64,000 nucleotides of DNA, taken from assembly GCA_023515745.1 (NCBI GenBank), contig JALECJ010000003.1, forward strand, positions 315,001-379,000, written 5' to 3'. A program made the position numbers and the translations under genes. Numbering within the stretch: the first letter of the stretch is position 1; each line of letters begins with the position of its first letter. The notes below the pieces were generated by a model. That model searched no databases, was not told the DNA's origin, and worked only from the letters and a program-made list of their open reading frames with translations. This stretch comes from Amoeboaphelidium protococcarum. Taxonomy: Eukaryota > Aphelidiomycota > Aphelidea. Below, one piece after another: positions 11,438-22,014 of this stretch.

Positions 11438-12499
11438 ATGACCAATAAAATCAAGTTTTCCAAGTTGCAAAAGAAATTTCTATTAATTCAGTGGCCTGAA
11501 TGTGATGTGCAATAAGATTTAAACTTGTACATTAGAGGTCGCGACGGAGATGAAGCTGTAATTTGCACTCACAATGAGACATTTAAAGTTGCAGAGTAGC
11601 AGTCCTCCAATACCATGTTGGTAGTACAAGGTGATAGGGTCATCGAAAGTGTTGCCTCTCACTTGGAATTAACTAGAATTAAGCCGAGTATGGAAAGAGT
11701 CCAGGAATTGATCAAGGTGCACGTTTATTAGGGACAGTTGCGATAAGGACTTGGAATAAGTGCAAAAGAGTTATTGTAACAAGTTCAATGTTCACATTAA
11801 GAGCTTCTGGACGAGTTATCTCCATCGAAATACGTTTGTCTTGATGGATTATACATGGTAATGTCCTTGCAATACACTGCTGAGGTTGTAGAGAATCTGA
11901 TTGCTGAAATGAATGCCAATGGATTTGACATGTTTCATTTCGATTTATAGTTGATTTTGCAGGCGTACCAGGTTGATGACAACTCCACTCCTATTGATGA
12001 CTAATAGAGCGATTATCCTGCTCCTGTTGTTTAATTCGCGTTACTTTCTATTTGTGATTGCAATTCAGAAGGATCCTATGCCATAAGTAGAATTAAAGTC
12101 GCAAAGCTGCTGTGTCAAGTTATTCTCAGTGACTGTAGACAGATGGAGCTATCGGTATTCTTGTAAAAGATGTAATTTGCCCTGGACACTATACTAGGTG
12201 CTGATACTGAGCCATTTGACATGGATGCTGTAAGAGATTGCGTAATTATAAACCAAAATGGGGACAATTAGCGTGTGATCGTTGAACTGTTCCCATTGTC
12301 AGAACTTTCGGGCACGCCCGTGGTGAGATTTAGAGAGCTATTCGATCGCAAAGCTTCCTGGATGCATGAAGAACTGCTTCCATTCATTAAAGATTTGGCT
12401 CCAACTGAAAAGGATTTGAATAATCTATTGCTCAAATTTACAAAATCATACACGGATCCATCGATGCCATCATAGAAATTTTACAAGTCACGACGTTGA
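11438..12499 (+). CDS. DSCC1: DSCC1/Dcc1, sister chromatid cohesion clamp-loader subunit
   Basis: Dcc1 joins Ctf18 and Ctf8 in the alternative RFC clamp loader that supports cohesion and the replication checkpoint. It has 353 residues (human 393), one exon, ATG 11438, TGA 12497-12499. The N-terminal half matches the family beta-barrel: LYIRGRDGDEAVICTHNETFK, then TMLVVQGDR. The winged-helix half shows ERVQELIKVHVYQG, SAKELLQQVQCSHQELLDEL and SPSKYVCLDG, and it ends with the conserved tail MPSQKFYKSRR. The last 12 nt overlap the 3' end of the convergent SEN34 gene. Confidence 0.93.
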
Positions 12500-13411
12500 T
12501 TCGCTGCCTCTTGACTCAAAGTCAGATTTAGTCAGAGCTGTAATTGTGAAATACTAGTTGTAAGGTGTTACATCATTGTCATCTATAATATCCGCCTTGT
12601 TTACATTCTAATTACAAACAACTACATTCTTATTTGCTTTCTCCGCGAGTCGGGCCCATCTAAGCAATTGTCTAAACGTGGGCGCCTCATTCCCAACAGA
12701 GTGAACAATGGAAGACGCGTGATAGAGGAGAGGATCACCAGGATATAAAGTTAGGTGAGATCCAGTCTTTAATCCAGACCCAAAATAAACATTCTTAACT
12801 TCACTGCGTATATATCCCAAAGTTTAAATCCTACTTTAAATCATGCAGCTATTAGTCCCTATTAATACGCTGCACGGTTAGTTCATGTTCTACTCCATCC
12901 TAAGTTTTGGAATCTGCTTATTGTTCTGTACAGCATCGTGATTACTCATCCATTATTTCAATATTGCCTCTGACATTAGTTTCAAGTTAAACTTGAGCTG
13001 CTTATTTTAGACAATATTATCCGCATTCATTAGCTTGGACACATTTTTCATATCCATTAATGGAATCTCAATATCAGTAAGCTGCATACTTTACATTGCG
13101 CTCTCAACGCTGTCAACAGTATTAACGAATGATTTATCCGCATGACTTTTCTAATGTCGCCTTTAGTTATACAAAGTTATGTATTGATTACATATCCCCA
13201 TTATGATCCTATTCAAAGATTAATCGGACGCTCCATCTACCAATTAGTCATGAACAAGAGACTCGCTGCTAGTTGACGACGTAGCATCTAAAATCACCAT
13301 AGGAAGTGCATTAGTACCAGATTCCGAGCATAATCTGCCCACACACGATCCAATGACGCGTCGTTTCTCCCGCAAATCTTTAATCTCGTCCAAATTCCAC
13401 GTCAGTTTCAT
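12488..13411 (-). CDS. TSEN34: tRNA-splicing endonuclease subunit SEN34
   Basis: Catalytic-type subunit of the tRNA intron endonuclease. It has 307 residues in one exon; start complement of 13409-13411, stop complement of 12488-12490. The N-terminal motif WNLDEIKDLREKRRVIGS is the family start (LREE.R..G). The C-terminal nuclease fold carries the catalytic triad blocks: GYIRSEVKNVYFGSGLKTGS (Tyr), YPGDPLLYHASSIVHSV (His in LLYHAS) and the closing KANKNVVVCN strand, where the Lys lies. Between them is a poorly conserved 130-residue linker, normal for SEN34. The start of the nuclease domain is normally hydrophobic FxDLWxRG; here it is QTLGYIRS, a divergent form. The 3' end overlaps the DSCC1 coding region. 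Confidence 0.85.
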
Positions 13412-13593
13412 GCGCTAAAGCTATCTTTGATCCCAGTAATGTTCTGCGCGATGAAGGTGACGCGGTTACGGAATAGCGCGTTCAGTTTCAGAAATCACCT
13501 TTTCTGTTTCAGACTCTACTGGCAGCTCATTCCCTTTAATAATAGCAGCATTATAGCAGCACACTTGGTCACGTCTAAAACTAACTTCAAAAT

Positions 13594-14934
13594 ATGGTTC
13601 TACTTAAGATTTAATCGGCTTCTCTATAACGTAAGCTTTTTATCAGAATTTATATTAAGCGATCAGTTTCAATCTAACATGGTGTAGTCTTAAACTAGTG
13701 TCTTACCCAGTTGTACAAAGTGAATCAGGATGTTGCATTGGAGTTTGCGAACGGTGGGATGAAGCTGAGTGTCATAAACAACTCCAAATCGTGTTTTGCA
13801 TTAATTGAAATATAAAGGATATGGTTTTAAGATTACTAGCCACAATCTTCAAAGTCGGGTGGTAGCTTAAAGATTTAGCTGCCTATAAAATCTCTTTTGC
13901 ATGTTACAAAGTCGCATGATTAATTGGATCATGTCGAATGGTCTCTGTGTCATCATCCATTGGCTAATGGTTAACATAATGTAAGAGTTGTGTACAAAAT
14001 TGGGAATGCTCATTCTTCTAATATTGATAATGATGACTACTTGCACATCACATTCAGGTATAAAGAAGGTATTACACGAAAGCACATGCTCCATTATTAG
14101 GAATTAAATGAAATTTTACATGCCAAGTATGACGTGTAATTGTACTCTGCTGAAGGGAATTAGTGGTGTATAAGTCCCAACTCTCTTCTCGGATGGGTGG
14201 GTTATTTTGGTAATGGATTGGAGGAGGTGTCTATGCGTATGAAGAATGAGACAATCAACTTTGTGTCCTTTGTCGAGACTGCTCCTCTAGAGCTGGATAA
14301 TTAGTCGGATGTTGGCGGTGGTAGAATGCTCCGTCATCAGAAGAACAGACGTGCACTCAACACTGAGCTGTCCATGGATTTGAATGATTTTACAGATGTT
14401 AAATCTAATTGCAACCAGGTGATTACTTTCAGTTTAAAAGAGTTCAAGGCGGCTCTATCCCTCTGTGATGCTCTTCATGGACAGTTTCTTTGCAAGTATC
14501 ATAGTCCTGGTCTTCCTGTGGTATTCAAGTTTCAAGTTGCTCAATTCTTCCATTGTGAATTTGTTATGGCGACTTATTCAGAAGAAGATGATGATGATGA
14601 AAATATTGAAAATCAAGATGGTAATACGCGTAATGGAATACCTGGCAATGATGATTCAGTATCCTATGTGAACGATATATCCGTACTGGAAGATCCTCCA
14701 TTTCTACAACATCAATAATAGCATTAGAATTGCTCAAGTATATCCATAGTTAATAAGCGTGATTTAGATGAGATGCTAGGTGGCTTAGATGTAGAATAAC
14801 TGACACAAATCGAAGAGTATGGTGACACTGACAATGACCTAGATAGTGCTGATGATGCAAAAGAATTGGAACTTCCTGCCACTCCCACCAAGACTGTCTA
14901 CTCTTCACTATTCGATCAGTCACAGATGTAATGA
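13594..14934 (+). CDS. RAD9: RAD9, subunit of the 9-1-1 checkpoint clamp
   Basis: Rad9 forms the Rad9-Hus1-Rad1 ring loaded at damaged DNA. It has 427 residues in two exons: 13594-13630 and 13688-14934, with a GTAAGC...GTGTAG intron of 57 nt. Family features: QLYKVNQDVALEFANGG followed by NNSKSCFALI, FRYKEGITRKH in the middle, the second repeat FSLKEFKAALSLCDALHGQF, then SPGLPVVFKF and FVMATYSE. The tail is acidic and Ser-rich with EDD/E clusters and ends SSLFDQSQMQ, suited to CK2/ATR phosphorylation and TopBP1 binding. The intron is 3n and free of TGA, so an unspliced version also stays open. Splicing gives an N-terminus of the same length as fission yeast Rad9. Confidence 0.9.
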
Positions 14935-15319
14935 ATATACTCTTCAACACCTGTTTATTTATGTTCACTGCGCCAGGAGGTTGACGCTAACTATGGAATA
15001 ACAACAGCGTTCTGCACCTACAGTAATACAAGAACCTTGCTTTAATCCACTGTATTACGGATGAATGTTTCAAAATGTATACTCTATTTCGAGTAATAAC
15101 GCCATTCAAATCGAATAGTTGTATTTGATCAGCCATTGTTATTCAGTGCTTACGAACATAAAGTTCCCACGGTTTTCTCACTTCAGTCTGGCTGAGACGA
15201 TTTAGCGCTGCTTTTCATTTCTCCGCTGCTCTTCACTCCGCGTCGATCACATCATCAAAATCGGCTCTCATTTACAACCACCTTGCATCTTATAACCTAT
15301 ATACTAGAGTAGATAAATT
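14935..15319. other. 385-bp gap between RAD9 and IDO
   Basis: Tail-to-head spacer between two plus-strand genes. It contains a CT-rich block with CGCTG and CTCCGC repeats around 15190-15260, probably part of the dioxygenase promoter. No coding frame stands out. Confidence 0.6.
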
Positions 15320-16981
15320 ATGGTCAGCTAAGTGAAGCCTGTTCCTTAATTAAAAGATTATGGAATTAGCGAGGTGACTGGGTTTATGCCTGAGAAGGAG
15401 CCACTACGTCGACTTCCTGGTGCATTCGAGGCGTGGGAGGAAATTGTGGATGATATCGGTCCACTGCTAATTGCTTTAAAATTGCGCCATCGTGTTGAAG
15501 TGCTGCCATAGCTTGATGTAACACCGCTCATGGATGACGAATAGTGTCTGTAGCGGGCATTCCTTGTCCTCTGCCTCATCTGCCATGCTTATGTCTGGGG
15601 TAGTAAAGGATAAGAGGTTGCATCAGTTCTACCCGTGAATGTCGCCAGGCCATGGATTTTGATATCGGAGAAGCTGGGCCTGCGTCCGATCAGTTGTCAT
15701 TCTGCTCTGGTCTATTACAATTTCAAGAAGTTGGATCATGGTAAAGAGTTGACGCTAGATAATCTCGCTACTCTGCACACTATATCTGGGGGATTCGATG
15801 AGTCGTGGTTCTATTTGGTAACGATGGCTATAGAAGGTGCTGGTGCGAAAGCACTGCCTCATATCACCTCTGTATTGTAATAGATATCGAGTGATTAAGT
15901 GGATTATGCCCAGGTAAGTCGATCGCTTCTGGTCGTAGCCTCCACCATCCAGGAGATGAGTGTATTGTTAATGAGAATGGCCGAGCAGTGTGACCCGTAC
16001 ATATTCTATCACAGAGTCAGGATCTACTTTAATGGGTGGAGTAATAGCAAGAGTCTCCCCAATGGTGTGCGCTATGATGGAGACACGGGAGAGATAGAGG
16101 CCATGTTCAAGCGGGAAGGTATTGAGGAAGTGCCATTCTCTCCCACCAGTGGTAAAACGTATCCTGGTGGAAGTGCTGCGTAGAGTGCTCTCATACATGC
16201 ACTGGATATATTTTTGGGTGTAGAACATTATCCAACGAAAGGATCTGGTAATAATAGCAATTTTCTGCTGGACATGAGACTGCATATGTCAGCTAAATAT
16301 CGCGCTTACTTGAGAGCTTTGGAATAGGCGCCTTCTCTGAAGTAGTTTGTGCACAACATGTCTAGTGCTGGATCTATGGCTTAGAATACTGACGTACAGC
16401 AGTGCATTAATGCCTATAATTAATGTGTTTTGAATATGAAGACATTCAGGGACAAGCACATCTAGATTGTCACTAGGTATGTAATAATTTAAGCTTAAAG
16501 AGCAGCGCAAACTGGACAGATTCCATCAGCGGCATCTAAAGAGGGATATGGTGGTCTCGGCCGAGATGGACAACACGTATACAAGTTGGATTAGATCACC
16601 GCAGGCAATGGGACTATTCCTCCTATAGATATTTCCGCAGTTAATGGTGCTCCAATGCCGCCATAATCTACTAGCTTTAAGCTGAGCGGTAAGGTGAGCC
16701 CGTCCCATGTCGGAATGGAAGAACTGAAGACTATGAATGTACAAGCTGATGGTCTTGAACCGCCGCTGTAAGATGGAAACAGCCGCCCTAATGGCGGTGA
16801 TACTGTTGAAGTCAAAATCACGGGTGAAGTCGTAAAAGAAGTTGGTGCTGGTAGTAGAGGAACCGGCGGCACTGAGATTATTCCATTTTTGAAGTAGGCG
16901 CGTGATGAGACCAAGGCGGTGCTGGTGCCTATCGCCGTCTCTCCTTTTGGCGTTGATGAAAAGCAGAAAAATAATAATTGA
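15320..16981 (+). CDS. IDO: Indoleamine 2,3-dioxygenase with a long C-terminal extension
   Basis: Haem enzyme opening the indole ring of tryptophan to N-formylkynurenine, the entry to the kynurenine/NAD pathway. It has 553 residues (animal IDO about 400), no introns, ATG 15320, TGA 16979-16981. Landmarks: DYGISEVTGFMPEKEPL near the start, the distal-pocket region with SEKLGLRPISCHSALVYYNF, the substrate loop GGSAAQS (its Gln is TAG), MRLHMSAKYRAYLRALEQAP, and the proximal haem-ligand His in KHIQIVTRYV. After that helix comes an insert of about 100 residues rich in Gly, Pro and Asn, and then GTGGTEIIPFLKQARDETK, a motif typical of fungal IDO. This argues for an opisthokont, fungal-side enzyme rather than a ciliate one. 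Confidence 0.95.
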
Positions 16982-17087
16982 ATTTTGAGCTTTACTATTT
17001 AGTGCTAGTGAAAAATACAGATGATTAATATACTCACTCAAAGAAGATTTCTTCCAAGACCTTCAAAGTAAATTTACTATTTATAAA

Positions 17088-17958
17088 TGATACTTATTCA
17101 CTATAGTGTTTAGCGCGTGCTTATATCTCTCAGTGTAGTTCTAAATCATGGAAACATCGACAACTTACAGATTATTATGTGAAATAAGCGCATGAATAGA
17201 ATTATAGGTCGCGGTCTGCATTTAAACTGCTGCAGGCTTAGTAAAAGTACTAATTTATTCGTCCCGGTATGCTTGTGTTGGATTGCGGAAGTTCGCCAGG
17301 TGGATTTTCACAGGTTGCTGCTCAGTGCTGCGATGCTTCGGTGGATATCGCTTCTGAATTGTCACGCCATTTACAAGCATCTTCTCATATCGCTATAAAT
17401 ACAACCCACAAGAATGGCGGTGCTGATATCGTTAGTAATGATAGTGTTGCTCCAACGCGGTCTTTATAAAACTTGTAGAAATCTGGTGACACCTTTGAGT
17501 CTATCAATGCGTCAGATTTGAATAATCGCAATTAAGGCGCTGTGGTGGCTATTGATCTTCTCCCAATGGAATCGATCCCGGGAGTATGTGCTCTATATCC
17601 ATGGGATTTTACACATTCTCATACAGTATCGCGGCTGAGGCAGGCTCTGGGGAAGCGGCGATTTGATGTCATTTTATCAGACATGTCTCCTAATCTTACG
17701 GGTCAGCTCGACGTAGATCACGATAGATCTATAGAGTTGTGTAGATATGTCATAAGAGCTGCGCAGACTTTACCGCTTCGCGCCGGTGGCGCGCTATTCT
17801 TCAAATCTATCCAAGGTGCTTAAACAGTGTCGCTGCGTAAAGAGTTGGAGCAAATGTTCAATTTTGTCAAGATTATAAAACCAGAGGCATCGCGCAAAGA
17901 ATCTCGTGAAGTTTATATCCTCTGCTAGAATTACAATGGCACTAAGCATATTAAATGA
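17088..17958 (+). CDS. MRM2: FtsJ/RlmE-type rRNA 2'-O-methyltransferase (MRM2-like), start uncertain
   Basis: SAM-dependent ribose methyltransferase of the RrmJ family; the mitochondrial member methylates the large rRNA A-loop. The body is one frame ending at TGA 17956-17958. It has QLTDYYVKQAHEQNYRSRSA then FKLLQ (typical N-terminal substrate motif and the first Lys of the K-D-K-E set), MLVLDCGSSPGGFSQ (SAM motif I), VILSDMSPNLTG (catalytic Asp), GGALFFKSIQG (second Lys) and ESREVYILC (Glu). Between motif I and motif X is a Ser/Asn-rich insert of about 60 residues. The first exon is unclear: no in-frame ATG lies close upstream. ATG 17088 joined through a 26-nt GT-AG gap near 17109-17134 is one solution. 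Function assignment is firm, the start is not. Confidence 0.8.
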
Positions 17959-18030
17959 TGCAGCTGTTTATGCTATAAATATATATATATGTATTTGTAG
18001 TTCAATGATTAAAACGTGCACTCGCAATGA

Positions 18031-21000
18031 TCAATAAAGTTTTTACAAGTTGCACAGCGAGCCTGCTAGTCGTGATCATCTCCAATGGCCTCCACAGTAG
18101 GAGTTTTACTTCTGATTTCATCCAGCAGTTAATCTCTGAAAGATAGTGGAGTATTATTTCTACTCACGCTGTCATTGTTGGGAGATCTAGGATTACCACT
18201 AGGCGATTGACTTTATCGTTCAGCAGCCCGACGTTACTTCAACTCAGTATTCCATCCCAGTCGCAAATTCTGAAAGAATGTATAAAATATTTCAAATGTT
18301 CTTTCAGGTCTTGATTCTTATAATGATTTGTATTCTTCTCCAAAATACTCGTGCATTCTCTAAACATCCGTCTTCATATTGGAAACTTGTTATTCAGCCT
18401 TAGTTAAAAGGTCCCAACAATCACCAGATACCACATTCAAATGTTATTCTCGGTAAGAATCGACATCAGCATTTGACATGTTATGTATTTGCAAAGGTTG
18501 ATAGTTTTACAGCGATTGTAACTGCACTTTTACCGTATTGACTTGGTTGACAATCTCATTGCTATCTAACTGTCTCATCTAATCCAACGTCAGATAAGAA
18601 TCCAAAAATCTCTCAAATTCCAAATTTTAATCCAACAACGTAATTACCAGAAACTGCATTAGAGCCGTCTTGTTATCCTTGGCCTTGACATCGTTCAACT
18701 TTAGAAGAGAGTCAAGTTTGAAGCCCACAGCTCTCTATTACTAACTCCCTGCAGAGTATTCATGATTGATCAAGTTACCCACCTTGAGTATCACAGCCAT
18801 GATCTACTGTATTCTCTAATCATAGACAAATTGCAAGCATGTAGACGAAATTAAATTTAATTTTTAAATGGCAGAGTCAAGTTCATTCTTAAAAGTCAGC
18901 CTAAATTGCATCAGCTAAAGGGCAAAGTCAAGCAGAGGTTACTAACACACTTCTATAAGAAACTAATCAGCCAAATCCAACTGCTAAACTTCAGGAGATG
19001 TGCCATTCTTTTATGCTTTTATAAATGCCAAACCATCCTTAATTTCAGATTCAGAAGGCAGAATACTTCTCAAAGACTGTACTTCATCTACAGAGAGTGT
19101 TTAGATATTTTAATCCATCACATTGGCAAATAGTTCGGCCATCTAAAACTTTTTCAACAACTTTAGTAAAACAATGCCAATAAGTCTGGCTCTATTAATA
19201 TCTAGAATTCTCGTTTGCTTTTACTTTGACTTTAATATAGAGCTGCCACTCGGCTTAGATTGAGTATCTACCAAGAACAATTGTTCAAACTTTTCAATGT
19301 CAATGTCATAATAGTTTGTGTCCTTTAACTTTTGACTAACCTGAGTCCATAGATTATTATAACTACTGCTGGAACTTCCATCCTACAAGCTGACTAACTA
19401 CTATGGCTTAATCTCGTCCCAATAGAACTTATGCTTTACTTTCTTGGACAACGACAAGCGATTAGACGGAGCATTTATTGGTGGCGGAGGAGGAGGAGGT
19501 GGTGATGGTGGCACAGACTAATTACCAATACTTGAGGAAGGTTACAGACTTTAATCAGGAGTGATATCTTGGCCCTCCAAAGATTAAGATTACTCCTACT
19601 AAGATTCAACGCCTTAAAACTCCTACTATACTGCATTCTTAAAAGACGAGACATCTTATGAAAAGGCGGATTTCTCATTGACATCTTGAGACAAACCAAA
19701 GCTAGAGTCAGAGGTTGACTGCTTCTATTACACTGATTACTACAAATTGTCAGAACTTTATAACTGCCGCAAATTGTCTGCAGATTGCGCCAAATCCAAA
19801 GTGGATCTACTTTAATCAACCTAATTTGACTGCACCTTCATAATAGCCATCTTCCCATTACAAAACTGCTATAATTAAATGGCATACTCGTGAGCCTCAT
19901 GCATATGATTACAGCATCTTTAAAGGGAAAATCTCGCCACTGAAGAATCAAACTTTTAAACCAGCAAGTGCTACAACAATTGAGAATCCCACCGCACATA
20001 ATGATGATCACTCAACACTGATAGTAAATGAGAATACGGACTCTTTGCAATAGCAGTCTCAAATGATACAGTCTTATTATACTTACTATCAGTACTCGTC
20101 GAGCCAGTCGAAGAGAATATAAAATCAACAAACCATTAATCATCTTTAGAGTCACCAATAACATCAAAACTGCGATGCACATTAAACTCCTTACCATCAA
20201 TCCGAATGAGACCATTTCCCATAAACGCAGTATTGAAATAGAACGACAATACAGTAGACTATCCATTGATTACACGAATCTCGACATCCCCACTAAGCAT
20301 GACATCCACCGGCACCTTAAACATTGTATTAAATTCATCCCGAACAACATTCAAACCATCTTGGTACTTATCAGAGTCATAAACTAATCCAAGTGTGTTA
20401 TTATTATTATTCCACACCTAAACTTTAAATCCTAGAGATTTCTACAACTTTAAGAGTCCATTAAATATGAATCCATGTAACTTGAGGCAATTACGATTAG
20501 GCAGTTTCCCTTTCAATGTGACAATATCATCAAAATAATGCAAAAGCCGCCTAGTAGATGGAGACACTAGATTAATGAATAAATCTGCAGTCTATGATGA
20601 CTATAATAAAGAGGAATCTATACTCCCGCTACGACCGCCAGAAGTTCTATCTTAATTAATAGACAATTTCAAGTGCATAAACTCATACGCCTCTCGTACA
20701 TTATCTAAAAGTCCAGCATACCGCAGATAGCATGAACCAACCACCAAGAGAGCGTGCAGACTATTGGAAAACATAACAGCAGCAACACCTCCGCTCTTAC
20801 CATCATCATTTATTTTGAGCCAGATCCACAGAGATTACATTATATCAAAGATCAACTTCAAATCGTAGATGGAAGAGGACTTGAATCTCACAACCTGATG
20901 ATTAAATATTTCAGTCTGATATTACGGAGATTAAGTACCAGTCGCAGATGTATTATCATTCTAGATACATATATCAAATAAGAGATATCGATTCTTGAAT

Positions 21001-21194
21001 TTACTATTAAGATATTGGCCAAGTTCATTTACATTATTCCGCCGTGACCCCTTCTCAGTCCTCCTCTTCCATGGCTGACCACAGACATACAATCGATCGA
21101 CAATCTTGGTGAAATCCAGCTTGTGATCATCCACACCAGTCTATAGAGTAGACAGAGATCCTGAGTTAAATATACTCTTAAAAAGTTAAGACAT
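18031..21194 (-). CDS. Formin with N-terminal PTEN-like/C2 module (PTEN-C2-FH1-FH2)
   Basis: Actin nucleator and elongator. It has 1039 residues with one 44-nt intron near the 3' end (18066-18109). Residues about 15-190 form a PTEN/tensin-type phosphatase fold (DFTKIVDRLYVCGQPWK, YLNSKFKNRYLLFDIC). Where PTEN has HCKAGKGRTG, this protein has MFSNSLHALLVVG, so the catalytic Cys and Arg are gone. A C2 domain follows (GDVEIRVINGQSTVLSFYFN, then NTAFMGNGLIRID). The FH1 is short (PPSPPPPPPPP near residue 565). FH2 (about 600-1000) has KHKFYWDEIKP, LDINRARLIGIVLLKLL and VILKVGNLIN. The last segment, LLDEIRTGSL after splicing, resembles a DAD autoinhibitory helix. The layout equals plant class II formins. 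CT/GA tracts lie upstream (see 21341-21385). Confidence 0.93.
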
Positions 21195-22014
21195 CTCTAT
21201 CCTCACTGATCGATCAGTGCAGTACTAGTTACTAGTCAATATAGAATGTAATATACAGTAGCAATTCAAGTGGAACTGGACACGTCTGAAACGGATAACG
21301 GATGCCAAAATTCCTTCTTGAATGAACAAAAGCAACGAAAAGTTTGAGAGAGAGAGAAATTTGCACAGGGAACGAACGCGCGGTAGAGTTAGTTCTGATA
21401 TACAAGTACAGTATACTAATGTGGGTCAATACTTATAACGAAGTGTTATCATTGTTCGTCTTCATCATTCTGCTCCAATACCAGATTACCAATAGCATGA
21501 CGAATATTATCAAATTGCTGCCTGGTAAGAATTGTTTTTGACTATTGTAATGTCCTGACTGAGGTTTGTATCAGCAAGCTCTTACATTGCCTTTCCCATA
21601 TAAAACTCCCAATTTGATCTTCTCGTGTCTCTATTGAACGCTGATCGCATATTTGTGTTTCTTCCAATACATTCATCTGATAATTAGGAGTCATTATAGG
21701 TCATGGCCGTGTGAGGCGGGCGCTGTGTGGTACTGTAATGGGTACTGCTAACATGCTGACCTCGCGCGAAGTCTTACAGCTCAAGCATATTACCGGTAGA
21801 TTTTTAATTGTTTGTTTGAGCCTACCGAATCAAACAATAGGTGTTAACTTGATCGGAGAGTCTGCACATATTCTTCTGTTGGACTCTTGCTTTCTTAACT
21901 AATCTATATCTGCAAGTGCTCATATTAAATCTGTATTTTGCTTACTATTTATATCTCTTTACTACTGTACACTGTCTATATTTTTTTAACTCACGTTATA
22001 TTCTAATTGTCGCA
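21195..22014. other. 820-bp stretch with promoter-like tracts and weak frames
   Basis: Divergent region between the formin (minus) and AAA ATPase (plus). It contains the GA tract and GAACGAAC repeat of the formin promoter. A weak plus-strand frame at 21711-22019 (HITGRFLIVCLSLPNQTIG and LIGESAHILLLDSCF) runs into the ATPase start in another frame. A 65-codon frame at 21344-21541 ends at a true TGA. None has a recognisable family and none is compelling. Confidence 0.5.
21341..21385 (-). promoter_or_regulatory. Pyrimidine tract plus CGTTCGTTC repeat upstream of the formin
   Basis: Read on the gene's strand this is CGCGCGTTCGTTCCC followed about 10 nt later by CTCTCTCTCTC, located about 150-190 nt before the formin ATG. 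The same combination, in sense orientation, occurs before beta-tubulin, SEC14 and the small membrane protein at 39008, so it is likely a shared core-promoter or 5'-leader element. No experimental support. Confidence 0.45.

Noticed and set aside
16526-17041. 171-codon minus-strand frame
   Set aside because: Antisense of the IDO C-terminus; no domain, and IDO is certain.
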